A stretch of DNA of 64,000 bases from Megamerina dolium (GCA_963854835.1 OY978525.1:94640136-94704135); one strand, 5' to 3'; counted from the first letter of the stretch, positions 22,894 through 37,500 are shown. Made by a program: numbers and translations. Notes: a model not told the origin generated them from the sequence alone.

Positions 22894-25800
22894 GTATAAT
22901 ATATCTATAATGATAATCTAGGGGAGTAGGGAAAATAATTTGTTTTTTACATAATGTGTAACGATTTAAATTGCCAATGTGCAATTGCAATAATTGAAGA
23001 GATCTTTTCTGTCCTATTTTTATATTTTACGTTGACTTTTGGTCAAGAAATAAAACTACTTAGAAAGAACCATCTTTCTTAAATGCATTCTATTTACTAT
23101 TATCAACATTATAATTTCCTTAACGGATCCATTATTAGTTCTGTTACAAGAATGTATAAAAAGAGGTATGCTCATTAATCAAAACCTTGTATGAGTAGTT
23201 AAGTATGTCTACAAATATTTGTACTCATACAAAAAAAGGAATGTACTTATTTTTATGTCTTCATTAAAACTGCCATCAGTAGCGAAGCATTTTAAATATA
23301 CACCATTTATGCCCGTTTCTCCTCATTGTGCACCTTAAATACCATTTACACATGGAAATATGTATGTACCTGTGATATGTAACATTTGCAACATCTGTTG
23401 CAACTGATAAATGCATCCTTAGATAAATTCGCATTTAACATTAAACTTAAAATACATCTGACATTTGACTCTATTATAAGAGTAAATAAATAAATGTACG
23501 ATGTGTTGTATTTATTTTATTTATGTGTGTGTTGTGAGTACTTACTATTTCATTTTGCTCGTTTGACAAACTCTTTGCAACGATGAACTTCATTTATTGG
23601 AGTAAACGTTGTTGTCATATGAAATTTTACATTTATGCAATAAAAAGTATAGATAACAGTGGCGTTGCTTTTATAAAAATTAAATTATAAAAATAATTGG
23701 CAATATTGAATGCAAAAAACCTTGATTGATCGTCTCTAAACATTTTTCATAGATTTTATAGTCAAATAGGTAGTAGATAGATGAGTATGATGTTGCAGAC
23801 AAATTAAGCTCTACACTTTAATGAGTTCTGAAACATGATTTGGTTCTCCACTAGTTAATTTTTTTTAAAACTGGCCAAACAAATCTCTAAAACTCTAACC
23901 GGAAAAACATACCAAAGAGCTCACCCTCTCACGTTAGCTCACACTAGAATGAAAGTATTTAGCACGGCCTTCTTTAACTCGGCTGCCAGCAAATTAGCTG
24001 CAGCAAAGGGATAGCATTTTGTGGCTCAGTAGGTTTATTTTTAGCAGTGCTTGACTTTTGAGATAATCCTGTTCTAATAGCAATAATAATGCCGCTACTG
24101 CAATACATCCTTCTCAGTATTAATTTAAGCAGAAGAATGAAACATAACATTGATTTCCGTTTAGACTGGCGTTTTTTTTTTTCTTTTCATCTACCCAAAT
24201 GCATTCTGTCAAAAATAGAAATACAAATTCTTAGAAAATAAAAAACAACAACAACTACTTACTTAAAAAAATACATACTGATAAGGTTTTAAAAATTACT
24301 CATTCCATATTTCATTATTTCAATGAACAACAAAAAAAAAACAAAAAAAAAACGCAAGTGAAGAACGATAAAAAGTGTAACTCAAATGAATGAATAAAGA
24401 ATCAAACATAAGTGTTCTTGTATGATAGTCGATATATGTGAGGATAACTGCGTATAGTAACTATTTATGCGCCCACCAAAAGCATGACTTCTGCTGCTGC
24501 TGCGGTAACAACACTCGCACACGAATCACAACGAATTATTGTAATGAAGCGCAAAGATGAATGACAGACAGACAGACAAACACACTGACAAAGGAATAAA
24601 AGATACAACGGCAGGATAACAGAAGACAAACAAACAGACACGCAATATTGTCGCGATGAAAGGTGATTTGAAAATTCGTTGACATTCGCGTTGCATCAAT
24701 ACAATGCGACGACAAAGAACGAATAAGATGACGATGACGATGATGATGATGATGATTTAATGATAATAATTATTATGCTGACAACTGTTGAAAGGAAATC
24801 GTCGCCATCGTCGCCATCGTCGTCATCGTTGTCGTTGTCCTTGTAGTTGTCCTTGTCGTTGTTGACGAAAAAGGATCAGAAATAAGAGCGCGTGATTTTA
24901 AATCAACCACCACCATCACTACCAAGAGGCAAGGAATTAAATTGAAACTATTGAAAAGCATTATTCACAATGTGTGAGTGTTTGTCACAAGAGGATACAC
25001 AAGGATGTCTTGTCGATAAGTACTGCGATAATGAGCTTGATTTTCTGGGGAAAAAAAATCACGTGGTTTTTCTTCATTTTCTTCATTTTGCGTCGATACT
25101 TACATAGAATATTTTAATGAAGCGCGTTTTCCGGCATTATTATACATACATACATATAGCAGAAGGATAATTAGCTGTATTGGCAATGCTAAGACGCATA
25201 ATGTATTACGATGTGAATTCGCACAGTTGAAATCACACAAAGCTAATACCCATTCATCATTATGGGATGGTCTAGCCTTATGGCCTTTGCTCGTAATGGA
25301 TTTTCAATTTTGTGGAAATATAAATATGTATACATACTAAAGTGCGGAAGCTTTATGTACATTATTACGTACTCACAATCATCGTTTTTGTTTTTTAATC
25401 CTTCAAATACGTATTTTTCAGGATTTTTCTGTTGTGTTTTTCATTATTTTATTTTGTATTTTTTATTTATTTTTTTTTCGTTTTTTTTAAGTTAAAATCT
25501 GTTCAGATTGTTTTCTTTATTGGATCTTTTTTTCGTGTTTTGTTTTTGGAGGACTTAGGACAAACAATAGATTGTTTGAGATTGAAGTGATTGTGATCTT
25601 TGTATTGTAACATTATTGAGTATTTGACTTTAACAACTAACTTCACCAACAAAAACAATTGAACTCGACAACTCAGCGGTGACATATTTTGGGTAATAAA
25701 TAAATAATGATTGGAAATGTGAAAAAAATCGTAAAAATTTATGCTAAATTGCTAATCTGAATAAAAGTGAAAAATTTCGTAAAGCTTTGGGTGATTATAA

Positions 25801-26094
25801 AGCAGATCTAGTCTGTTCATATTATTCTTATATTTTATATTGCAAGCATTCACTCTCTGAAAGACTTTTATTTCTGTTTCAAAAAATAAAAGTCATAAAA
25901 TAACACATGGAGTTGAATTTAATTGTATACGTTAAGCAATAACTTATTTCTTTTGTTAAAAAAAAAAATAAGAAAATAGCAATCTGAAGACAATTTTATG
26001 AAAAAGACTCATATCAGTCACGGTCCCTGGTTGTGGTACAACTTTCTCGCTTCATTTTCTTCAAACCATTGCAAAATATTGTTTACTGGCAGCT
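22894..26094. other. AT-rich intergenic DNA with trinucleotide repeats
   Basis: No supported gene. It contains A-rich and T-rich runs, (GAT)n near 24730-24757 and an imperfect (GTC/GTT)n stretch at 24795-24865. Small open frames over these repeats are artefacts of the repeat. Confidence 0.4.
24721..24866. repeat. Trinucleotide microsatellites
   Basis: GATGATGAT runs (24727-24757) are followed by repeated CGTCGCCAT, CGTTGTCGTTGTC and CTTGT units up to about 24866. These are plain simple-sequence DNA. Confidence 0.8.
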
Positions 26095-26864
26095 CTAATA
26101 CATAAGAAGGTACAAGTTATGGAGTATATCACCCAAAACACTCGTATATCTACTTCAATGGGCACGTGGTTAACCATCTTCCAAGCAGAAGTACATGCTA
26201 TTTAATGTTGTTCACATCAACTTTCGGTTCCGGTTCCTAAAGGTGCAAATATTCTCATCTACTCTAACGACCAAGCTGCCATTAATGATCTCTCTTAGAG
26301 GGTGTTTTCCTCAAAAAAAGAAAAAATAGCAATCATAGAAAAACAGTTCCTAAACGAAAATTTGCTTCTTTGGATGAATTCTACTGGTATTTAATAAGCA
26401 AACTATTCATAAACTTGCACGGCTCATAGGATAGAATCACACCATCCAGATCAGATCTAATTTTAATAACCGGTTATCTCACTGCACATAACTGGTTAAA
26501 ATATCACCTCCATAAAATGAGATTTTCCTCCGACATGGAATGTAAAGCGTCTTTGGAAGAAAAAGAGATATCAACCCCTGTCTTTTGAGAATATTCGGCT
26601 GTGGCTATACTTGATCTTAAACACTTTCAGCATAGTTTGCTTCCATAAGCTTCAATCATCAATTCTAACCTTCAAAAGGAAGTTTGATGAGATTCTAGTC
26701 TCGTAATTGGACTTTGGATACAAAAGATTTTGTCAGAGTGCCCGCAACATCTGCGGTGAGCCTTCAAGGTATATATCTTAAAAGGTTTCGCGTGGTCAAC
26801 TTCATGCACAAGGAATTTGTCCATGTTTCTACGGCATGCCTTCTTGATTGATTGATTGATTGAT
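26095..26864 (+). mobile_element. RNase H-bearing LINE remnant with (TTGA)n tail
   Basis: Read across frames, the plus strand gives FQAEVHAI and IYSNDQAAIND. These are the RNase H first-glutamate and DSQAAI blocks of I-superfamily LINEs. A region recalling the zinc-binding tail follows (NWLKYHLHKMRFSSDMECKA, then EEKE). The 3' UTR shares GATGAGATTCTAGT and CAGAGTGCCCGCAACA with the fragment at 17.1 kb. It ends in about five TTGA repeats at 26844-26864, a typical simple tail. Many stops; dead. Confidence 0.65.
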
Positions 26865-29495
26865 TTGTCGGCCTTCAACATATGGCTTCGAACAGAACAA
26901 ATTGTCAGCTGAAGTAGATATTTTCTTTCGTTTGTTCGATACGACAGACCCAATGAAACCACTGAATTTTAGTGGATTGAACTGCGAATATCTCTGGTTG
27001 TCGCTTACTTGGTACGTGCTGTCATCGTAAAGAGGTCTAAATATTTTGCAAGCCTTTAAAAAATAATGTTTATCCACATTGAATCTTTGTACTCTGTGCT
27101 CTGAAAATGGATTTTATTAGGGTTGGTCTTGATTTGATAATTAGAATTTATAGAACACGTTAGAATGTGTTGATATATTCTGGACAGCCAATACAGAGCA
27201 AATTATGGAAAGAACAACGATATGGTGTTGGTCAAACGAAGTTTGATGTGGGCTTTGTGCTCTCGATTTTGAGTAAAGCTTACAATTGATCATAAATGCA
27301 ATCGTGAGACACCCTTGAAGGAGCCTTTAAACTATATATGGATCATTCAGAGCACAGTGAGTATGAATTTCATTTTGGGCAGAGCGGTGCAAAGGAAATC
27401 AAAGTTGGGTCGCTCGGTTAAGAAGGTAATGAAAAATAATTGTTTGGAAATCGCTTGCCATTATTAACACCAATTATCTCTTTCAATTTAATTCCAAAAC
27501 GTAAAGAAACTTCGGACTATTTTAAGTTAAATGGATACTACGTTGTGATGTAAGTTTCTTTGCACTTTTTCGAAAAAATAATTTTCCCAATACAAAAGCT
27601 AATCTCTTAACTAAATTAATTTGCCATAGGTTGCCATTTTCAAGAAAATTAAACCTAAAGCATATCTACTTTTATAGCATAAATTTCACATAAGTCTGTG
27701 AAGAGGAAGCAAATGCTTACATACCCTTAAAGTATTGTCAAAAAATTATATCCAACTAAAAGTGGACCTTGCTTACATATCTAATTTTATTTGTTAGTTT
27801 TAAATGACATTGTCAGCGTATAAAGGAACACGGAAGTGACATTCCGAAAAATGCCAACCAATGTACGAATATCGAAAGTACAAGATAGGTAAATATAACT
27901 ATTGTCCTTTGCAATGATGTCATGGTATAAATGACATGATACTATCATAAGTTAAGTAAAAATTTGGCATCTCATCTCATACAGACATTCATTGTTACAA
28001 GTATTCATAATTGCAAGAGAAATTTTGTGTGTGTGTAGGTGAGAAACTGTATACGTTCGTAATACGTAAATGAAGAAGAATAAAAATGAGAGAAGAAAAA
28101 AGATTGAGATAAAATATCTTAAATTCAGGTTATCAAATGTATGTAATGGTATTTTATATTTGTGAAGGAAACGGAAATATGAAAAAAAGTGTGTGGTTGA
28201 AATTGTCAATGCAGATATGTATGTCATAAATGGTGCATGGCATTTATGGTAGTAATTTAGAAGTACCCCAATCTGCCTGATGACAATTGTATTAATGATT
28301 ATGATGATGATTTTCTGACAGATTTTCCACTATTACTTTCTAAGTATTTAGAAAATGACAGCTAAGCAAATGCTTTAGTACGAACACAAACCCCACACCA
28401 AATACGTAATAATATTTTTGAAAATTTTTTTTGCGTTTCTATATTTTTCAGATGTCATAAAGATAATGATAAAATAACACATTATACGAATACTCCCTCA
28501 AAAGTCATCTCATAAACAAAAAAATATGTATAACCACATTCGAATAATCGCAATCGTTTTGTACATACCAAGTGATCATCGTCATTATCATCAATCGTAA
28601 TCATAATAAATTGGTGGATGGATGGTGGCATTTGAGAGCAATTGCCATCATCTACATTAGTATTTGTTATCACTCCTCTGTTTTAAATGTTTTTTTCTTT
28701 TTCTTCTTTTATTCCTCGATTACTTTTTTCTTGATTATTTGCATACGTACTTGACTCGAATGCATGTATATTATGCCGCCTAAAAGCATGCTTTAAGTTA
28801 AGTATAATTGTATGATATGTGTATTGGAGAGCAAATGAATACAAAATGAAGACAACAAAAAAAAAAAATAACAAAACAATTTACGCTTATCTCGTCTACG
28901 ATTCGTCAAAAGACACATAAGTATAAAGATATGCATACATTTGCAGTTATTTTATTGTTTTTCTTTTTTTGGATTCTTCTGCCTATACATTTGTCATAGT
29001 GGTGATTTTGTGGCGGATTTTATTATTTCCACCATTCATTCGAGCAAATGTCTTTGTGTGTGGGAGGCGTGTATTGTTGTCGTTTCTTGTTGTCGAGGTT
29101 TTAGTTTTATAATTGAGCAAACAAATCTGAGCATTTGTTTTTTTCATTTGACTTTACTTTAAAGTAATTGCGAAAAATCAACGAAAACGTATTATACACG
29201 TAGTATATATTTATATTATGGTCTCTTTTTTGCGTATAACGCACAAAAGACTTCAATTATCAAACTTGTTCTAATCCAATTTTGATCAATTTTGGTGTAC
29301 AGTCTAAGGTATCAAAACACTCTTTAGGTAGTCTGCCAGCATTTGTCTTGGATTTTCTCTACGAATTTTAAAATATTATTCTTGTCTTTCGGGTGTTCTG
29401 CTTACGCAGATTCGAAAGATGATTGGCAAAATGGTAGCATGTATTTCATCAATTACCAAATGCTTAATATGGTTTCTGATTCAATGAAATAACTG
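26865..29495. other. AT-rich intergenic DNA
   Basis: Nothing recognised. A patch at 26870-27440 is less AT-rich than its surroundings and may be old transposon DNA, but it has no motif I can name. Confidence 0.3.
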
Positions 29496-29765
29496 GGAAT
29501 AACTACATTGTCTTATATATACCACCATGTTGCAGCCTTACTTACTCTGTGGTTTGATGTGCTGAACACAGGTTGGAATTGTGACACTAGATCTCTCCCT
29601 CCACTTGATGTATTTATCCAAGAAGAAGCCAAGAAGATCTGCAGGCTGATACATAGTGGATACTGGTACAACCCTCCTTCGGTATTGGATAACTGTGGCA
29701 CTGATGTCAAGCGACTCACTCACACCTTTCAAAGTATAAATTATTGCTGCCAGAGGCCTTGATCT
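29496..29765 (+). mobile_element. LINE RNase H fragment
   Basis: The translation has VAALLTLWFDVLN, then SLPPLDVFIQEEAKKICRL. This is the TxALxxxLxxxPLDLFIQxEA pattern between reverse transcriptase and RNase H of I-superfamily LINEs. Only about 85 codons survive and neither side continues the element clearly. Confidence 0.5.
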
Positions 29766-30845
29766 TAGTTTGACATGAAGAAGAGTCAGATAGACTTTGT
29801 TTCCGTATTTTCACGGATAGCTCCATAACATAACCAAATTCTGGCTCTATGGTATTTGTGGAAGCAAATACATGGAGAATTGTATTCAAACCAATAACTA
29901 TACGATTGCCGAAGAACTGAGTTTACTATTGTACTAGAGCTATCAATTTTTGTTGGCCAATTCTGAATGGCCTTTGTCAAATTTAGTTTTCTGTGCTTAG
30001 TTAGCGAATTATTTCATAGACTTTTCCATGAAAATATTTACTGTAGAAAGCAAATTTCTCGCCACACATGTATTCCAGTTGGAAGGATAAAATTTTGTAT
30101 TTCTAAAGGAACTAAAAAAAAAATGCTGTTAATTGGGTGAAGACCGGAGACTAGTACATAGAAATCATGCAAATTAGTACTGTACAATAATAATTGTTGT
30201 AGCATTTTCATGTGATCGATCCACTTAGATCTCATAAAAAGATAAATTTTCACAGTCGACCGTATTAGGTTTCTTTAGTTCTCCATAAATTGACTCAACA
30301 CTAAGTGTAGGATTAAATATGAAATATAAAATGTTTAATATAGGAAATATTGGAATATCTAAACAATACCAATGATAACATAAATATGTATATGCATGTA
30401 TGTATTTGTATATGTTGATGGTGATTTGTAAGCAATAAATTTCAAAAACCATCATACATACAAATTTCGTGTACACCAATATGAATTTCTAATTAACCCA
30501 TGATGGCACATTTGTGCCTAGCATTTAGATAAGCAAGAAGTGACAATATTATTGAATGAACCCCCTTCCCCTCAAATCAAAAACAAAGCCTCAGGTGGAT
30601 GGGGTAGGTAACTAAAAGCGAAAACAAAACATTATCTTAAGATATGATGCTTTAACTCCTTCTGCTGAATAATTTTAGGTACCTCTATATCATAAGTACT
30701 ACGAAAAGCCAATATTATTGTATGTGTGTATATGTGCTTTTATATTTACCAGGAATAAGAGTAACATTTTTAAATAGCATCTTAAATAGCAATAAATTTC
30801 GATTTTTGCCAACTTGAATGCTTTATGAATTATAAGCTTACTATT

Positions 30846-30884
<39 letters not shown>

Positions 30885-32825
30885 CTGCTGTAATGGGTGG
30901 TGTAACGAGTAATGGCTAATGATGAGTGTTGGTGGTGTGCAATATTATTTAGCTGTGATTGTCTTTGAAGAAAAGGGGTGTCGTATTTGCAAACAAAACC
31001 CCCACTACCTTCTACGCTTATACCATTTGTTGGAATTTGTTTCTTCTTTTTTCTACTTTTAACATTTTTAAGATGCCAACTAGGTAAGAAGTTTTCGACA
31101 TGAATATCTTCTGGCTGACAGTACCTATTACCTACTCTCACACTAGAATGCGAACAATGCGATTTAGACATAAACGACAAACGATAGCAAGCAAGCAAGA
31201 CATCATCAGTGCTATGTAAAAGTATGGTATGTGTACTTGTATTTACCCCCTTTTTATGTCGTCTCTCACACAATATTCGTATAGTATAGTGCTCGTCGTA
31301 TAGAAGATTTAAAAATTTCTTCGTTACAGCGGGTTATAAGACGATAGGCATTACTTAAATATTGTGTAGATTTGTTGGTTGGTTGGTAATAAATCAATTC
31401 GTATTAGTTTTCACAAAAATTTATTCCTGCGGCGACGATGATTATGATGAGTGTAGCTATGTGTATATGTGTATGTGTGTGCCCTATATACCTTTGCTAT
31501 TGCTTTCGAAGCTAGTTTTATCATATTTTTGCACTGGCACAGCTCTACAGAATTAATAAGGCAATCAAGAAGAAGAAGCCACTAAGTGTACATACACACA
31601 TATATGTTGCTGCTTGTAAAGACAAAGGAGTTATAAAGTATTTATAATGAGAAAATCTTAGGTGGATATCTTTTAAATTGTATGAAGAGTAACAAAAAAG
31701 TAGAATCAACGCCTAAAAGTCGACTACGCATTCTTCATTCATACCATTGCATAAAGACTTTTCATATACATAATTTATTTGTTCAAAATGATAAATTTTC
31801 TCCCATTCCTTTGGCAACTAAAAACGACCAGGTATTTACACCAATCATTTACATTCATTCATATTCATTTTCTTTCTGGACTACCTACATCTTTGGACTA
31901 CATAAATCCTTAAAGAGGTGTGCATAAAATCCCTCTGAAGTCGACAACTTTTTTTGAATTTTTTTTTTCGTTCATTCTTATGTTGCTTTCAGTATATTTG
32001 AGTCTAAGAATTTATTGTTTTTAATGCATTTGCCTTATGATCTACATACTATCGTGCATAGTATATATTTCTAGTTTATGTGGCCGTGGCAATGGACATT
32101 TTAACTTAATTTATGAATTATCGTTTGACAATGGGATTATCATTTTTACATTTACGCATAACACACTGTGATATGTATGTACGAGTAGTAGTATGGAGGA
32201 GAACTTCAGTATATCTAAATAACTAAGTAGCTTCGATGTCAGCAATATATGAAGAGAAAATTCCTTTAAGAATGAAACAACCACATACAGATGAGTATAC
32301 AGCTCTCTTGGGGGTAATTTTTTTTTTACATAATTATCATCGTAAATTACATTCACCAACATTAAATCGTTTTCAACGGAGGGGGGAAACTTGAGCAAAA
32401 GTAAAAAGTTTGTATTGCCATCTTTTTTTCTTTATTACTTTTTGGTCTATTTTGTGTTTATTAAAATGAATTGTAATGAGTTTAGTCGAATTGAATTAAA
32501 TGTGCATTTTCACAGTTACTTTTCTTTTGGATCAAGTTAATTTGCTCTAAATGATGTGAACGCATAAGCAGGTACTACTGCTTTACAATATATATTTACA
32601 TTTTTACATTAACCAAATTCGATATTGTTTTCTTTTTGTTTTTGATAAAACAAAAAAGTAAGTTTCTGGGCTGAATATAAGCTCCTGAACTTAAATCTAA
32701 ATCACGACTATTCAGGTTTTACGGATTTAATAAAATGCTATTTAATTTCCGGTGGCTATCCTTTAATATATTTTATAAATATTCAGCTAATTTTCACGGA
32801 GTCATAAGAGTCAGATTTAAGTTAA
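29766..32825. other. AT-rich intergenic DNA with (ATG)n microsatellite
   Basis: No supported gene. A minus-strand frame at 30830-31273 ends in a run of isoleucines produced by the ATG/ATC microsatellite and is not a protein. Confidence 0.35.
30846..30884. repeat. (ATG)n microsatellite
   Basis: About thirteen consecutive ATG/GAT triplets run into GCTGCTG. Confidence 0.9.
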
Positions 32826-32829
32826 ATTC

Positions 32830-33780
32830 GAATTCAAGGAATGTACCTTATTAAGTACTTATTACTGCGGTTTATAACACTGGAGGAGTCTGCTCCTTCA
32901 TTTACGATCATAAAATATTGTGTGGCAGAGTTTAAACGAGGTCGTACGAGCTGCCAAGACGAACACCGTAGTTGTCGAACAATTGAGGTGGCCACGCCAG
33001 AAACGGTTACGAAAATGCAGAAAATGGTATTGGATGATCGCCGGCTGAAGATGTGTGAGTTAGGTGAAATTACAGGCATTTCAAAAAGTGCTATACATGA
33101 AAAAGCTGTGTGCAAGATGGGTGCTGCGTTTGCTCACAACAGAACAAAAGCAACGTCGTGAAGATCACAATAGAACACACAATAGAACAAAAACAACGTC
33201 AAAACAGTGGAATGAAAAGGGAGAATAGTGTTCAAAGAAGGCGTAGCCAGTTCCATCTGCAGGCAAAGTTATGGCGTCTGTTTTTTTGGGATGCCCGTGT
33301 GATAATTTTTATTGATTATCTTCAAAAAGGAAAAACAATCAACGGCGAGTATTATGCTAATTTGTTGCAGCATTTAAGTGCTGAAATTAAAGAAAAAAGA
33401 CCGCATTTGTCGAAAAAGAAAGTGTTGTTTCATCAAGACAATGCACCAGTTCACACATCCGCTATTGCGATGGCCAAAATCAATGGGTTAAAGCTCGAAT
33501 TGCTTCAGCACGCACCTTATTCGCCGATTTAGCATCTTCGGATTATTTTCTATTTCCAAATTTGAAAAAAAGACTTGTTGGTAGAAAATGTTCAAACAAT
33601 GAAGAGGTGGAGTCTGCGGTAGATGGTTATTTTAATGAGCTAGGCAGTTCATACTATAAACAGGGTATCGAAACTATAGAATATCGCTGGGAAAAGTGTA
33701 TAGAGCTAAAACGAAATTATGTTGCGAAATAAAGAAAAATGTTCCCAAATTTGTTGTGTTTTCTTTGTTAGGTCGGGTAG
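32830..33780 (+). mobile_element. Mariner element, internally deleted
   Basis: The N-terminal DNA-binding half is well preserved. It has EESAPSFTIIKY, EFKRGRTSCQDEHRS, VATPETVTKMQKMV, and EITGISKSAIH for the second helix-turn-helix. The stretch with the first catalytic aspartate (GDE block) is deleted around 33170-33250. The frame resumes at YLQKGKTINGEYYANLLQHL and the second aspartate block FHQDNAPVHTS. One missing G near 33528 breaks YSPDLASSDYFLF. The reading then continues to a stop at 33732. The 3' end has GGTCGGGTAGTTCTGGGACC, probably the inverted repeat. A matching left end was not found, so the copy seems 5'-truncated. Confidence 0.82.
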
Positions 33781-36698
33781 TTCTGGGACCGCCCTCCTAG
33801 TGTGAAAAATTATTACCTTGCCCCCATCCATTGAAACGATCTTTTATTTACTAACCTTTTTTAAACATTGTACAACAATTTATTAATGCAAATTCCTCAT
33901 TATTACTGTTGAAATTTTATATTACTATGAATTCATAAAATAAAAATAAATGTTTGAGGCTTTTAGTGACAAACAATTCTTTACCATTGCTTCTCATGAG
34001 ATCATATAAAATTTTCCGTTCCAACAACTGCTTGATTGCAATGAATTTTACTAAGAGAAGCACAAAATTCTTTCCTGGCTGAGAAAATTATCTAAAAATC
34101 CATATAATGTTTAATTGCTATATATAGCCTCGTGCTGTTACGTCTAAGAAAAGGATTGGAAAATATGTTGTCATTTATGCGGAAAAATATACATTTTTTA
34201 TTAAAGAAATTTACATGCTCAATGCTTAATGAGCAGATGCTGAAAATTTATAAGAATTTTTTAATCATACCTATATCATGGCTTCTTTCTGAGATAGAGT
34301 AAAAATCTAGTTTTAATATATGTAAGCCTCTACTAAGATGTATATAAATGGATTGACCACGCTTCGTTTCGATTATCGAATTATTAAAATTCATAAGAAT
34401 CAGTATAGATGTTTTAAGGCACGTACTTTCAAGCAGTGAAAACCAAATAGTAAATCATGTCGCCCTCTTACAATCACTTCATGTGACTATTCTAAAGTTG
34501 GAGTATTCTGAAAACAGACGTTGTTTGCTCTTCAATATTGTTCATATTCATAACCTGAGTGCCATATTTCTTTGAGAGCACGATAAATCTAGTAATTATA
34601 ATAATACAAATGTATTCCGTGGTATTTCTAGGTTTTGAATTTTGGAATTTATTTTAATGTTTATCTCACTAATGCGGTTGTAAATATCCATTCATTTAAA
34701 TGGCCAATGGCGTCAAGGTTTAGACTAAAATGCTCATAAAAGTATAATTTTTTGAATATTTGATCATAGTTATCACCTACGTATAATATAAATACTTGTG
34801 ATAATATTTAAAATTTTGCTCTCATCACCACCAACACCACCACCACCACCACCACCAATACCAACAGTACTCTTTGCCAATCTCAGCCTTTATATACATA
34901 CATGCACAGATGTAGGTAGAAAGTGTTGCAATTCCTCAAGGCTTAATAATCTTTTCGTTATACAGAGAGCGTTTCTTAAGCTGCTGTGTCATAAATAATA
35001 ATTAAAATAACACACGCTATTAGAATGTTGTTTTTATTAAAGTAAAATGGAGTAAAAAAAGTAAAATGTATATAAATATATCAAAAGTCTAAGGCTAAGG
35101 TAAGAAAATATTGAAGTAATGCAAAAGCGTTTACTTTCATTTCTGCTGACAACAACATCCATGTCGTTTCTAATAGCTTAAGAACAAGAAAGATGGTACC
35201 ATGTGTGCTCATAATGAAATACGCTTCACATACATATATGCTAGCTCATATATATGTATGTATGTAGTACTACATACACTTGTGCATCCTTTTTCCCTAA
35301 CATGAGCTATGGAAAAAAGGCCAAAATGTAACTAAAGAAATTCAAAGAAAGTGAAGAACTGAAGGATCTTAGCTTACGCTCACGCGCTCTCTGATAATAT
35401 ATTATGTAAAAAGGATTTGTTGCAAAATGAAACAACAACAACAGGAACTAATATCATAAAGGACTAAGCATACACTGCATATGTATATCGTATATGTTGC
35501 ATGTTCTATAACTACTACGATACGTACTACTACCATTTCCACTTTAAGACGTAATTAAGAAAATAAATAATAATCGTTGTTGGCATCTTCGCCAGTTGAC
35601 GTCCAGTTGGTTGGCTGGTTGGTTGGTTGGTTGGTTGGTTGGCTGGTTGTTTGCTTCAACCAGCACTATTGCATAAGTCCATCATCCCTCATCCCCGTAT
35701 TCAATGATATCCCTCTTAGTAAGGACTTCGAGAACTTTATGATTATATGTTGTTGTTATTGTTATATTCCACTTAAGTAAAATACATCCATAGAGAAGCA
35801 TAGACAACAACTCAGGCAAATGATAACTGGCCTGGTTCGACATGGTACAATTTTGTTTGTGTTGTTCTTTTGCCTATAATTCTTGTTTGCTTAAATCTTC
35901 GACATTTAAGATGTTGCCATATCACTACAGTTGTTGTTGTTATTATTCATACTCACGCCCATGCACTAAATATCCTTCTACTAATACATAAGTAGTACTG
36001 TAAGTATCCTTAATAAGAATTATTATCATTTGATGACATCACTTGTTGTTGTACATATTAAATTGTACGTGTATCCGACTGTGTGTGAGTACACGTGTTC
36101 AATAGGAAGGATCTCTCATAGCGTGTGTGTGCATCTATGCCTCTATCAAAATAATAAATTATTTTATAGTTGGCTATTTGGATTTAGAATTTTTTGGTTG
36201 TTTCTTCTTTGCGTTATGATGTATGTCATCTACTTACACTGGAGGAGCAGCAAATTAAAGAAAAGACAAAATATCGATATGAGACAATTAGGTTGATCAC
36301 ATCCAAACGCATTGCGAGTATTAAATATAATGATATTTGAAGGCAAAGGTAAAACCATATTCATTAAGTTAATGTTTAAAATGCGAGCAGTGGCAATAAA
36401 ACATTTTATACTAATCGCAGTTTAAAAACTGAAACACCTAGTAAACCATGGAGGCTTCTTCAATTCAGAAATATTTTGAGGTGCTTGTTAGGATATACGC
36501 ATATTGAAAATATCGCATGCATTTTCTATAGGACTTTGTGGAGGCTGCTAAAAAATTTTCTATTGATATTTTCGTCTCCCAACTATTTTACTAATTTTTT
36601 TGACGGTGTCGATAGAGGCGTTATATTTTTGCAGAAAGTCGTTTATCTTCAGGTGTTGCCATCTCTTCGAAAATATTCAGGTAAATATTCTTTCTAAT
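33781..36698. other. AT-rich intergenic DNA with microsatellites
   Basis: No gene recognised. It contains (CCA)n at about 34828-34857 and (GGTT)n at about 35608-35648. Frames over both repeats are artefacts. Confidence 0.35.
35608..35648. repeat. (GGTT)n microsatellite
   Basis: Nine to ten copies of TTGG/GGTT with two C interruptions. Confidence 0.9.
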
Positions 36699-36699
36699 A

Positions 36700-37500
36700 T
36701 ACAGAGTGATTTTTTGGCAACACTGTTTTTGGCAGCTCAGCTGTTTTCATATAACATGTCACTGTCAAACATGTTCAGTTTGGTCTATAATTTAACCATG
36801 AATGATGACTTATAAACGAACAACGCTTGCAGATTATTGAATTTTATTATCAAAATTTATGCTCGATTAAGAAAGTGTGTAGTGCACTTTCTGGTGTTCA
36901 GCGACGAAGCTCATTTCTAGTTGAATGGATACGTGAACAATCAAAATTGCCGTATTTGGTGTGAAGAGCAGCCAGAAGCATTACAAGAACTGTCAATGCA
37001 TCCCGAAAAATACATTGTTTGGTGTGGATTATGGGCCTGTAGCATCATTGGACTGTACGTTTTCAAAGACGACGAAGACAGGGACGTTACTGTGAATGAA
37101 GAAGGGTGCTACCGTGCAATGATTACAAACTTTTTTTGCCCAAAATGGAAGAGCTGGACTTGGCTGTGGTGTCGACAGTTGAGAGGCGAGTTCGGTGAAC
37201 AGTTTATTTCACGTTTGGGGCCGGTCAATTGGCTGCCTAGATCGTGCGATCTAACGCCTTTAGACTATTTTTTGCGACTATTTTAAGGATCATGTCTATA
37301 GCGACAAGCCCGCAACGGTTGACGCACTGGAAGCCAATATTAGAGAATTTATTCATGAGATACCGGCCGATATGTTGGAGAAAGCATGCCAAAATTGGAC
37401 CCAGCGTATGAACCATTTGAGGCGCAGCCGGGGTCAACATTTACATGAAATCATCTTTAAACATTGAATTATATCGACTCAAATAAAGAATCACCTTGTA
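36700..37500 (+). mobile_element. Mariner-like element with TIRs, internally deleted
   Basis: The ends are CAGAGTGATTTTTTGGC (from 36702) and, on the complement, CAAGGTGATTCTTTATTT (to 37498). Both are flanked by TA (36700-36701, 37499-37500). Inside are FSDEAHF (first catalytic aspartate, followed by a stop), QNCRIWCEEQPEA, HPEKYIVWCGLWA, then a deletion that removes the second aspartate block. The frame resumes at GEQFISRLGPVNW, SCDLTPLDYFL (third aspartate) and, after a shift, KPATVDALEANI and RRSRGQHLHEIIFKH. At 797 bases it is well short of the roughly 1.3 kb of full mariners and cannot be active. Confidence 0.82.

Noticed and set aside
30830..31273. 147-codon minus-strand frame
   Set aside because: Ends in poly-isoleucine encoded by the ATG microsatellite; no protein features elsewhere.
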